Shown here: positions 1 to 12,300 of the stretch, piece after piece
How the letters are laid out: the number at the start of each line of letters is the position of its first letter
Position numbering within the stretch: position 1 is the first letter of the stretch
Made by a program: the position numbers and the translations under genes
Source: Saccoglossus kowalevskii
Taxonomy: Eukaryota > Hemichordata > Enteropneusta > Harrimaniidae
Direction of reading: 5' to 3'
Assembly: GCF_000003605.2 (NCBI RefSeq)
Contig: NW_003151255.1
Span: 602,528-622,605, forward strand
Length of the DNA stretch: 20,078 nucleotides
The notes under the pieces: generated by a model
What the model was told of the DNA's origin: nothing
What the model saw: the letters and a program-made list of their open reading frames with translations, nothing else
The model's database searches: none

Positions 1-145
1 TATTTAATATAACAATGCACAGAAAAAAGACTTTCATACCATATACAAAAGTTTCCAATGGCTGTACAAGGTACCATACCACTGGATCAGTTGTATAACA
101 CCGTAACAAGACCTGAAATGTGATCACTCATCGGAGCATATTGCC

Positions 146-160
146 ATATATATATATATA
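146..160. repeat. Short (AT)n microsatellite
   Basis: About seven and a half perfect AT dinucleotides in AT-rich upstream DNA. No function is implied. Confidence 0.8.
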
Positions 161-1580
161 GTCTAGCAATCAATGTTTTCGATAATGCTACCCTAAGTTT
201 ATTTAAGCACACCCTATAAGTAGCATGATATATTATGTCACATCTGCTATTTATCCAACACAGCTCTTCATTAATTCCAGTGCACAAATCTGCTAATAGG
301 GAGCACTCAAATGATGGCATTCTCTCTTTACACCACGTTATACATGCCAATCATAATGGTGACCATGTTATGTTGTGTTCCTTCATATGACCTTCGTCGA
401 ACAGCGAGCCTATCAACTCAGAAAAGCTTGGAGATTTTCCGCAAGGGGATTTTTTTCTTTCTTATGTCCGTGTGCAAACACTGATATTGCATTTCCTTTT
501 TAGTACATATACCGTTCATTAAAAATAATTAACACCTATGATAGTCTGCCGTTACTTGTCGGCAGTTCTAAGCAGCAAGAATTACTACCAGTCACAATAG
601 AAATATGTTGCGGCAGCTTTACACTTGTTGCAGGTCTAACGGTTTGAACGGTTTTATCCCGTTCTACGATATTCGAACTGGAATGCCACGTTTGATGACG
701 TCTTCTTGTTAAAAGGGTGAGTCATGTGAGAAATTGAAGATTGAAGAGAGTAAAGAAAATTATACTATTGCTATACAAACAATGATTCTTTGTCATAATG
801 GAGTTTTTATTACTAATTCCCGTATACAACATTACAATACATAAATTCACATCTAGAAGCGAAAATAATAAAAATTGCCGTTCTGTAAAAAAAAAAACCG
901 TATGCTTACTTGTTCAAAAACGTATCAGCACTCATTTGAACGTCACCAACAATAGATGTGTTCAGATAGGACTATTTGGCTCGAGGTGAATTGGCATGAG
1001 CCGACTTGAGCCAGCAGATTTTTCCGTTTGTCACCGAGTCAAACTTTTTTGATGGCCTGTGACTTTTTTATCAACATGGCTCAGGGAGAATTGCTCAAGG
1101 GTTTGTACATATACCTTCAAATATGTTTTCGGTTGCCTGAGGTTTTGGCGGGTTGGATTCTTTTTGAAGATTTAATTTTTAAGCAATGCCCACTTTATGC
1201 TTATATCACACACACACATGAAAACTGTATAATCTAAAATGGAATAAAACATTAACTGAAGCAGTAATGGCAAAACAAATATTTGTGGTTATTTAATAAA
1301 TGTTCAAGTTAGTTCGTTTTAATTGTCGTATATATGCAAAATAACAAACAGTAACAAATAGTGACGTATATTGAGAACAAGTGTAGGTAGTAATAATATT
1401 GAAGAAACTACGTTTGTACGGAATAGAAATAAATAATTTCCGCCAGTCACGTCTAATGTAAATACACGTCTACAGTCCCGGGACAACAGTGATGGCGTGA
1501 TTCACGGCTCGAACAGTTTCGACTTCCATAACAAAATACTCTTGTAAGAACAGACGTCAGATTATTAAATCGTTTACGCA

Positions 1581-1595
1581 TTGTTGTTGTTGTTG
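1581..1595. repeat. Short (TTG)5 trinucleotide repeat
   Basis: Five perfect TTG units in non-coding DNA, and only 15 bases long. A similar GTT-rich tract occurs at 10209-10231. Confidence 0.75.
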
Positions 1596-4500
1596 AAATC
1601 AGTAATTGATGAATCCAAGATTATTGACGTCGCGTGCTAAATTTTTTTTTACATTGGGAAAAGGAAGGGCTGTAGAGCGCGAAGGAAATGGAATCTCATC
1701 ATTGAACGCAAACGTTCACACAAAGCAAAACGCTTTTGGTTACTTTTAGAAGGTATAATCACCCATTAAACTGATACTACATTGAAGAAAAGGATGCACA
1801 CTAACAAAGTTACCACGAGAGCACCGAAAAGTACGCACTCAACCATTACGGGATCGCATCAATCCCCGCTACGCATCAGTCGATACGATAGCATTAACGG
1901 CATTGTATGTGTTCTTAAGCACAAACAGTATGTGATATCTAAACGAATCTCCTTGACCACGCGATTCGATTGAAATATGATATAGAAAACTTATCTTTTG
2001 ATAACACGGAAGTTAATGCTGCTATGCGACACACACAAGACCAATTGTAGCGCAAGAAAAATAATAGAACATGTTGCTATCCCACATAGGATAAAAGATA
2101 AAGAATTGCTTTGATTTCACCGACTGACAGGTATATAAACCATGAATAGATTACAAACAAATGGCGACATGTGTTATGTCAGTGTTCAAAAATGTCTCTT
2201 GTTTCACTTCCCGCTGTAGCGCTTTCACTCTTTGCACATTGACGGATTGTACAATATTTATGAAAAACTAGTAAGTAGTCAATCACGCAATTCGGAAAAC
2301 AAACATTTAGAGTTTATATTGTATACAACTTATGACATTCGTCTCTGAGTACAATAAAACATCATACAATTACGTTAACGTTTGAATATAACTAACTTAT
2401 TGTCATGGTAAATTAAAGGGTCGTCGTGCTACGCTTGTGCGACATTTGTGGTGATAAACATAAACATTGATTTCCCCAAAATCCAATGCGCTTTTCTAAT
2501 GCAAATCACAAGTATTAGGTTTGACATGGGCGCGACTTGCACTAATTACCGCCAGTGACTGCTGATATCTTCCAATCACCTAACATAATACCAAATAAAA
2601 GCTCGGTAACGTTTCAGTTTGTACTCGCTGATCTGCGCAACAGTCAATGTCACCATCTTTGTTTATATGAGACCCATATGTCTTGCGCATGCGTGTGGCG
2701 ACGAATACCGCCCGTTAATTTTTAGCAAGGAGATAGGATTTATTTTTATTGAGCCCACTATAATAAGTGCAAATTAAAAATCAACGATATCACCAATCCA
2801 TACATAAAAATACATTGGAGAACGAACATTTCCATTGTACAATTTACATTTTGTTTTAAATATGCGTGTTTTAACTGTGGCTCTGAGCAGCAGTAATAAT
2901 AGATAAATGTGTATTATTCCAAGGTTACCAGTTCGCGATGTAAAGCGCATAAATATAATATAAAAAGCATACACTTGATATTGCTTTCTATTTTGCAACT
3001 AAAATGTAAATAAACAACAATTAAACAATGTGTTCAATGCAGTTTCACAGTTATGGACAAATTACAATGATGTAAGTTGATTATGTCAACTTATATCGAA
3101 TAATTCAGTATTGAGGTTCCAACGTTTCATTTGCGTCTTTTATGTACGACTCGTGAACTTGGCATCTACAAAAAGAAGGCTTACATCAAACATTGTCAGT
3201 CATTCACTGTCTAATTACAAGTGTGTTTTACAATGAACACACTTAATTTGTATTGTGTCAATCTCGCGTCATCGTTATCTGTATCGAAATGACCATACAC
3301 CGAGGGTGCTATAGTTGTATGTCAGCTTTTGTTATCATGAGGTGTCCGCGTACCTAGTCAGGATGATGAATGAATTGAAGCTATTTTTGCCCTGGTAAAA
3401 AAAAGTCAGAGTTTTGGTCTTTTTAGAATTTACTCATTGTATATGTTTCATGTTTATTTATAGCTTAACACTTCAGGTAGACAAGAAACACTTTTATGTT
3501 TATAGCTGACAATATCAATTTGAGAAATATAATACACATTTGTGGAAGGTCAAATTCTGATTCGTCGCGTTGTGTGTTTGTTGTATGTTAGATGGCGGTA
3601 GACTCGATTATTAGAGTTACCTTATCAAAGCATAAATAATTTGTATCATTGTCACGAACTTTATAGGATACATTACAAATGCAGTTGTTTCAAACTTCTT
3701 ATGTTTTATGTATTCATGTAGTTTGTTTTAGCAAATGTGACGGTGTTGCATATAGGCACGCACCACAAAATAACTGCAATCACGAGTGAGTACGATATGC
3801 TCCATGCTTAGCGGATGTTGTTCACCGTTATCTACCCGACAAAAGAGAGATAAATTTAGCGACATGCTAAATGCAAAATACTATATACACGTACTGAAGT
3901 TACTTGTTATTGTGTAATGGTGAAATAGTACATTGTAATGTAATGTTTGCTTTTAATTGATAATTAATTGCTCAATATTAAACTACTGATAACAGCGTGT
4001 ATACTGTAATTTTAGAATTTTATCTGCTGTTATTGATGTGAGTCAATAGTATTCGTTTAATTCACACTGGTAGATGAGAATACATTATTTAATTTGCTTT
4101 GCTGTTGAACAATATCATATTTCCACAAGACATGATTCTGCGTTGAAACGATTCTACTAATGCATTGCACGGGGTTTGTCATGTTAATTTATAGCAAACA
4201 TTCAAAAAAGCCTTAATATTTTAATGTAAATAACATATTGAGGTCATTGTTTTAATCTATACTCAATATATGTAATGCTTGGTTTGTTTTTCATCCGATT
4301 TTGAAGGGCGCAGTTTTAAACAAATTGTGAAAAAATAAGGTAACTATATTTTATGTGGTACGAATTGGACCGGGCTTAGCAATATAACAGTGTGTCTATT
4401 TATTCGCATTTGGGTTATCAGGTTCGACCATTTGGGTACAAAAATTGCGATTGTCGAAGAATTTTAGTGAGCTCTGATATTGAATATTATAATATTGTCG

Positions 4501-4710
4501 TCAAGATATATGGCTAGATTGTATTATGAACACTTTTTCATTGTATAACGTATCAATCTTTTAAAATTAGAATGTGAACTACATTTGCCAGCGTGTATAT
4601 TTCAATATGTAAACACGTAAATAACCATGGTTACATAGAGGTCAGGTCAAGTTATGTTAACGTGGGACTAATCGCAAATTAAACTGAGTTGGTTCACTCT
4701 AACACTACAA

Positions 4711-4758
4711 ACCATTTTCTTAACAGACATCAAGAAGTAGACAGTGAAGAAACTGAAA
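4711..4758 (+). promoter_or_regulatory. Splice-acceptor-like site and 5' leader just before the start codon
   Basis: A pyrimidine-rich run followed by AG at 4725-4726 resembles a 3' splice site, leaving a 32-nt leader before the ATG at 4759. An in-frame TAG at 4738-4740 shows that the reading frame cannot extend upstream, and AAA precedes the ATG, giving the favoured A at -3. The site could be the end of a 5'-UTR intron or a spliced-leader trans-splice acceptor. The sequence alone does not decide, and the AG could also be fortuitous. Confidence 0.45.
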
Positions 4759-4869
4759 ATGTTGTCATATATGTTGATTGTATGCTTCCTTGTCGATTAT
4801 GCCAAGTTCTCGAGTCATGCAGAAGAAACACACAGAGAGCGACGAGACGTCAATACTGATCTGTTTGAT
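4759..4869 (+). CDS. Exon 1: signal peptide and short basic propeptide
   Basis: It encodes residues 1-37. Residues 1-21 form a signal peptide: a Met-Leu-rich hydrophobic stretch (LIVCFLV, 6-12) and small residues near SSHA, with likely cleavage after A21. This is followed by a charged segment with RERR at 26-29, matching the furin-type R-X-R/K-R processing site. The start is supported by an in-frame stop 18 nt upstream and an A at -3; a second Met lies at codon 5. The exon ends GAT|GTAAGT, a strong donor in phase 0, and joins the EGF exon without changing frame. Phase 0 is unusual here, because secretory leaders of shuffled proteins often end in phase 1. Confidence 0.75.
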
Positions 4870-7800
4870 GTAAGTTGACACAATTTGTACTATGATACAC
4901 AATTGATATTAATTTATCCTCATACGAATCGTGTAATGAATCGACCATTTAATTGTTTTAGGACTCATTCTACCTATTAAAAGAGAACAATATCGAGATT
5001 CACCCAGTGTGGATTTAATCCACGCACTTCACAATGTCGTCTGTAAATGTGTAAACATGGCAGTTAAAATGGACGCAGATTCTACTAGATTAATATTTGT
5101 TCTCCAATTTATGGTAAACGATATGTCTCTTATTATAGCAGTGCAGTGTTTAAAAGACAATTCTGTAAACGTGAACATTATTTAACCACCGTGATATTAT
5201 GCTAACTTAACACATTTTAAAATAAGTTATATATTGTATTAAGTGACATGTGGCAATTATATTGTACAAATTGTTGTGTTCTCGCCACACCATATTTTTC
5301 GCCGTTTATGAATTCTATTGTCCTCATTAGTGCGCTTAGTTTATTATTGCGTTGGTTTTATATTTTTGACGAGTTAATTTATAAAAACTTTAAACACTAA
5401 ATTGAGCGGGAATACCACTCCGTATTGTATTGTCAGTGCATGTTATATACATCTTTTATTCATCGCAGAAGTAACGACTCACGTGGGACATTACTTAATG
5501 GCTGTCGCTATACGTTACCAAGAAGTCATTGTGAGTGAATCAAAAAACACGCCTTGCGCACTGATTCTAATCGTTACTCATTGCCAAAGGAAGTGATTTA
5601 GAAAGGCGGCGTGAAAAAAATTTTTTGCAAAATAGCTTCTGCTTTCTTCTAACTAAATCGCCGTTCGTTTTTAAATGCGTTCCACTTATTTATAGTTGTG
5701 ATGTTCGAAGCGATGAAATCAGCGAATGCTTAATCTTTTCCGAAATCGGACAGGAATTTGTCTCTAAATCGAACAATGGATGAGTTTGCAGTATGTATAG
5801 TACAATTGTTATTGTGTGTGTTGCCTAGTAACAATCTCATTTGTCATTCATCCTCTGGTTATCTCAGACATATTTGTAATCAAATAGTTTAATAGCACAG
5901 GTGAATAACGTATGCAATGGGACGAAATACAGGACACAATGCCTCTAAGGACGGTAGTTGTCGCGCAGCTCATCTTCGAATTTATTTATGTATGTGTAAG
6001 TCGCCATGTAAATCGCTATGCTTAACTTCATATCGTTTTATTCTTCATTCCAATTTGAATTTCTTTCACGTCGTGATAATATTATGGACTCTAGTTTAAT
6101 GAAATTGAATAGTCTAACTGAAATTGACCAATGTATGACATATGATACGTTTGAAACATATAGTGGGGTTCCTTGCATCCACCCTGTCGTAATTGTATCT
6201 AGATTTGTGACAACCTCGTCTCAACCTCATCTAATTTAAACTGAGTGATTCACACAGCAGTTACAAATAAGACGGTTGTACATTTACGGCTAGTAATCAC
6301 TAGCATCGAAATCGAGATAGTTGTAGAAAATGATGATTATTAGTTTTGATTAACAAGTAAAGATCAGAGACTTAAATTGCCTCTTCATGTAATGTCCCTG
6401 CCCCAAGAGCTGTGGCTTATGATGTTGACGAACAAATGACTCTGATTTTATGAAACGTACTATTAATTTTTAAAATAGATGAATTACTATTTTTTTAGTT
6501 TCGTGAATTATATATCATACTGCACAAATAACAGAACCCGAAGTAATTTCCAAAAGTGATTTCACAAGATAAAATGTTCACAGAAGGGCGTGGTTAGTAT
6601 TTGTAAGTACATAACATCATGATTTCTCGGGCATTTATGCATATAGGTTGAATATATCTAGCTTAGTGTTTTACGGTGCAAATAGGCGATGTATTTCCAA
6701 ACCGACACTGTCGCAGATGTTGAATTTAACCCGTAATGTGTACTGTAAGCACCTCACATGCGAAAATCGAAGACGAATTGATTGACTCGGCATTCGAGTA
6801 AGGTTACAATACAAATTACAAGATGGCATTGTATCATCGATTTTATTGACATCACGTGAAATGTGATGTTATTATAATTTAAGGATTGGCATTTAATAGA
6901 GATGTATTAGATTATGGGCATGCTACAATGTATAACATTTTACAGCAAGTCTGATAAATCAAATTTACACGGTAATAATGATTTTGTAAGTATAAGTAAT
7001 GTGCATTGTTATAATAAATATCTTAGGTTGTAGTGCTTGGTGAAGGATTGTTTGTGTTTTTTTTAAGAATCGAATTTACATCAATCAGTATGAATAATCA
7101 GGATGATTCATGACAAAAAATATGTAAATATAACAATCGTACAATATCAATGATATTTACTAGACAAAATAATTATATTCATGATGAAATCAGTTTATGC
7201 ACACAAATAAACTTTTAAAATATACCCATACTAATTACTTACGCTACATGATAAAGACACTGTTTGAAATATGCGTTGTCCTTTGTAATTAATTACAATC
7301 ACAAATTCAGGATATTACAGTAAAGTATAAAACAAACATACCTAATAGAAAACCCACAATTCACCGAAATGCTATGTTTCAAAAAGGATATTATGTTACA
7401 TTAATATATTAGAACTAATGGATGTACTGACTCGCTAGAAAGCTGTAAAGCAGGGATATGGCATAGATAGGGTATTAGTATATGACCCGTATATGTGTTA
7501 AATTTTTATAGTAAATTGTATTTGGTAATCGCAAAGGTTAATTGAAATTGTCACGACTGTTTAATACATTTGATATAATTGTATGGTCACTCATATAGAT
7601 ATTGTTTATAGTCATTGTGATGATAATTTAATGTGAGTATAGCAGATATACTTGTAAATACTGGTTAACGCCAAGTTTGTTCATGCCTATATTCCCTGAT
7701 CACACTAATCTATATTGTGTTCAACAGACATGCGCCTCCATCACCGAAGACACGGGGAATCCCTGTGTAAATAATCCATGTCAACCACCAGCTGTATGTC

Positions 7801-9323
7801 ACACATCGTGTACTGAATTGGGATATATATGCCTGTGTCGTACTGATGTATTTACTGGTCCTAATTGTGACGTAGTGGATGTTAAAATTGGTAAGTTGGT
7901 GTACTACTACGGCAATTTATTTATCAGTTTAGCTTTTGTTTCACACATTTTTGACATATTTTTTACATTCCGAGTTTTTTTTACCCCCGATACTCATCAC
8001 TTTGCGCGACGACTCCGGTTTTCACGACTTTTTCCTCACTGAGGTATTGTATTCTTTATTTTTAGGGCAGTAAATGTGCTGATCAAAACAAAATTTATTG
8101 TTTTTTTTATTTTTATATAAAGCTCTCGCTAGTTGCAGTATGTCATAGTTAGACAACATCTTGGTGTTACCTACGTGGTATAATGTGACGCAACGACACA
8201 CCATGTATATACGTAACTAGTTCGTGTCACTTCATCTGCATGTCAACATCCAAATTCCGAAATCGGCTGAGTTCGCAAAAGCTGAAGAGTCTTATATAAA
8301 CCAGAATTATTATGCTGATATTTGTTATATACTAGACTGTATCATTACCTCAGGTATTTATTATTCTTTTTACAGCTGAAGATGGAAGTGAATGCTACTA
8401 CGAAGATGATGGCAGTGACTATCGCGGTTATCTTAACATTACGGAAAATGGAAGGACATGTCAAAACTGGTTAAAACAGTATCCACACGCCCACACAAGG
8501 ACACGTAAAAATTATCCTTCTTTTGGGCTTGGAGATCACAATAGCTGTCGCAATCCAGATAACGATTTGCGTCTATGGTGTTACACAACTGATCCATGGG
8601 CACAATATGAATACTGCGATGGTGTTCAACCAATGGAATATTGTACTAATGGTATGGTATTTACATTTTTTGGTCATTTTAATCAAACGAGTGAATCCTG
8701 AACGCGTCAACTTCAACAATTCATTCAAATAAATCCAATATTGTCTAAAAGTAAAAAAGAAATAATTTTAATAGCAAGAAATGTAAATTCATGTTATAAA
8801 TTGAGACGGAAATGTACCACTGTTGATATTTGAATCTTTGCTTCACAGTATTTACTCTAAACGCATTAACACATTATTTAACGAATAATCATTGCCAAAT
8901 AATGTGTGACTGATTTTTCGTGATATCACAATTGCCCGACAATATATTTATGCATGACTCGAATTTTTCAGTTGAGCAGTGACATGTTTCAGACGATGCC
9001 ATCATCGATTTATAATACATTTATCACAGAAGATATGTTCTGTGATATTCATGTCAATTTCATCACAAAAACGTTACTCATGCACATTTTGAAAGCAGAA
9101 TATTTGGGACAAACTTAAATAAAGAATTATAGAACTATTGCTGAAATAACCGAATACAGATAAATTGTGTCCTAATGCTATCGACGCCACGATGTTCTAT
9201 TTCACGAGGTCTTCGCTGTGGCGATTCGGGTCGTTCGTGATATTTGCAGCAATGCGTTACGATTTTGTTTTTTTATTTTTAACTGGAGGGGCTGAATAAT
9301 AATATAAAAAATACATAGGATCC

Positions 9324-9358
<35 letters not shown>

Positions 9359-12300
9359 TGTGGGGATGACGTGATAAATCGGGTTTCAGCGCGTACACGG
9401 TGTGGTGACCATGGACTAACACACTGATACAGTCGTGTTGTTCGATGATCATTGGGAAAATGCCGACAAAAAGCAGCCATTTTTAGAAATATCAACTTCT
9501 ACACGAGCTTAGAACCTATCCACAGTGAGGAAAGCTTATATTGGAATATCGATATATGCAAATCACTTCACTTTGTGAGTGAACTTGTCGTAGATAGTTT
9601 CCTTCGACGTTAGAATTTACCTAAATACATTCTACCCAAAACGGTGTCTTGCCACGAAAATTTTGATAATCGTTGTTCTCTTCGGGATTCACACAGTGCA
9701 GCTATTTTCTGCATTAGGCCTTCTGCCATGTTCAGATTTTGACCTTTTTCATTATCGAAACATCAACTATCCGTTATTAAGCATTTCTGTCCAGTACCCG
9801 TGAATTTAATCTATCGAGGCTTCCTTTTTCTTATTCGATTTTTTCACTTGTTTGAACTGCACTAATGGAGTTTTGCCTGGCTCATTGTAAAATGCGAGTT
9901 TTTGCTTGAATGACATTGTTTGTTGTTGATGCATGACCTCACATCGGTAGCATGTGTTCCTGTTTCGATGCATGTAATATAGGTGTATAGACGCTCATTG
10001 CATATTAACTACATGAAGCTTTAAACTGAGTTAATTAAACAATTGTTTCCATATTTTACGTGTCTACAAAAATATACTCATACCTATATTTTGTGGTATA
10101 TTTGCTCGTTCTCAAGAAACCATTTAAATCGAACATACGGTTATCTTTTTAATATCTTTTAAAAATCTCCTGTTCCATAATAGACATTAACGGACGTGTA
10201 ATCTGTAGTGTTGTTGTTGCTGTTGTTGTTGGGGAGGTGAAATAGATACACACTGTGCATATATGTCGTGACATACATACTAACTTATTCCAACAATGAA
10301 GTATTAAATAATGATTTTGTATACTTATAACGCGCGTAGGGGTCACAATAATTATGCAATATATTTAATATTTATAATATTTAATACATAATATTTATGT
10401 CGTGTACAGAATAATGAAGCTATAATACAAACTGAAAGAGCTCAATAAATTATTGATTTGCAAACCATTTCTAAATTTAACATTGATTACATGAAAACAA
10501 TAAAAATAATAAAATCATTAGGATTACTTAATCAAATATGGCTATGCGGTCAAATGAAAATTTCTAAAATATAATATTTGTGTCTCATTTCCCATGTTTG
10601 CTCATTAACAGAAATTCTTGTTCTTTTGACAGACCTATTATACTCGAATAATAAAAATAACATGAAGACAACACTGAACTAGGATTTCCAGGCTTACTAT
10701 AATTCTTTTAGTAATCTCGTTCTTATGAAATTGTGATTATGCCTATCAAAATTAGGCCACGACACAAAACATGGAATTACCTAAATCATAGATAAGACTT
10801 CAACTATTTGGGCAATCATATGTTAAATATAGTTTTCTAGTTGCAGTAACGAATAATTTACACTTACATGTTATCTTGCACTTTTAACTTTTCAGAACAG
10901 CCACCTAATATATCTTACATTGGGTGCTACCATCAGTGTGAGCATGGCAACTGGATTGCGATTTCACGGAGAAAGTTCACTCCGGGCAAATGTGTCAGAC
11001 ACTGTGCTAAATATGGTTTATTATTTGCATCAGTGAGAGTGAAAGATGAAGTTAAATGCTACTGTGATAACATGTATGACCGAACACGACCAATGGATGA
11101 ATCTGATTGTAGCACACCCTGTCCGGTTAAGAGGAACTACCTCTGTGGAGGCACGGACAGTGTATCTGTGTACTACACAGGAATACGTACGTTGTATGCC
11201 AACTACATCGTGAATATCGTGACATGATATGATATATAAACGTATTCTAGAAAGATATGTCGAATATTGACTAATCCCCTTTTCTTTTTATCATTTCATA
11301 GCTTATCCTAAACTAGACCTGTGTGGATTCGGGGATGAAATCGGATTACTTCTTAATTCCCAAACATGTTTATGGTTTTCAATGGAAGAAAAAACGTGGA
11401 TGGAATCTGAGCAGGACTGTGTTTTACGCGGTGGACATTTAACAAGAGTACAGGACAAGGTCACTCTGGTATGTCTTGTTATATATGATATTATAACAAT
11501 ATATACAGTAAAATATATATAAGTGACTTTTGTTAGTGTCTGTACCGTGTTATCATTAATACAACAACACTTTACTGAACGATTCATTAGTTCGTGTTAC
11601 GTGTAATATAATGATGAAATGTGAATATCAACGGGACGAGAGTGATATTTGCATATCTGCCATCGACGATTGGGTATTTTGATAATCGTGTCAGAGATAA
11701 CAAACATATGAAGTGTTCTCAAAGGAAAGACAAAATACAGAATGATAATGGGCAATAAAACATTGCAATAAAAATTGCATTGTCCAAATTTATTGAAAAA
11801 AACCTCTTTGATTATAAGGCAGCAACACCTTTTGTCGGCATCGCATAATACTTATTTTATGTTGTTTTTCGGACCACAGCAGAATTTAAATGTTTACATT
11901 GTATAGGGGTCCTTGTTTTAAGCTTGCTTGTGTGAGCGTGCATTCCTGTAATGAAGTGTTCTACTGTATAACAGTACTTTATTTGTTATGAAATGCATGT
12001 ATTTCGTCCTGTATTTAGTCTTTAACTGTAAGTGTTTTAATTATTATTATTACTTTGTCAATTAGATATATCTGTACAAATTGTATGAATGACATATCGT
12101 GTACCAACTCATGGCGTTCAATGAACTTAAAACAGATAACAGAAGCATTCGTAAACTGTTATTTTCATGAACTCCCTAACGTAAAGATAATGTATGAAAA
12201 ATCCATGCCTCCCATACATTTTATCCTATGAATTATTGACTTAAAAACCACGGATATAGTCACTATCATCAATAAGCCTTTTTGGACAATGGTTCAGAGA

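Larger units (their letters stand above)
1..4726. other. Upstream non-coding region
   Basis: This stretch is AT-rich with stops in all frames and only short open frames of 60-90 codons, none resembling a known family. It contains simple-sequence tracts and several AATAAA-like hexamers (for example 1243-1248), but no flanking coding sequence that would make them a gene end. I see no tRNA or transposase. The promoter of the downstream gene presumably lies here or before the window, but no TATA box or initiator can be assigned. Confidence 0.6.
8652..10895 (+). other. Intron 3 (about 2.24 kb)
   Basis: Phase-1 intron between the kringle and WSC exons, ending TTTTAACTTTTCAG. It contains a 10-bp perfect hairpin (9022-9047), a (TA)15 microsatellite inside a locally CpG-richer stretch (about 9180-9480), and a GTT-rich tract (10209-10231). 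I see no extra exon. The 97-codon open frame on the minus strand at 9202-9495 runs through the TA repeat and is not convincing as a gene. Confidence 0.7.

Noticed and set aside
1028-1237. 69-codon open frame upstream with an AATAAA shortly after
   Set aside because: The translation resembles no protein and the hexamer is common in AT-rich DNA. No splice or start context supports a gene.
5471-5531. Candidate exon in intron 1 (acceptor TCATCGCAG, donor ATT|GTGAGTG)
   Set aside because: Both splice-like signals are fair, but the open frame needs phase-1 entry. Exon 1 ends in phase 0, which would give AAG TAA at once, and no domain is recognisable.
5917-6239. Overlapping short open frames in intron 1
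   Set aside because: Low-complexity AT-rich translations with no family similarity and no consistent splice sites.
6849-6869. 7-bp inverted repeat ACATCAC/GTGATGT
   Set aside because: It is short enough to occur by chance and has no neighbouring element boundary.
9202-9495. 97-codon open frame on the minus strand
   Set aside because: It reads through the (TA)15 array as repeated Ile-Tyr and shows no domain. It is best explained as chance in intron 3.
11303-11587. 94-codon open frame on the minus strand
   Set aside because: It is the antisense shadow of exon 5 and adjacent intron.
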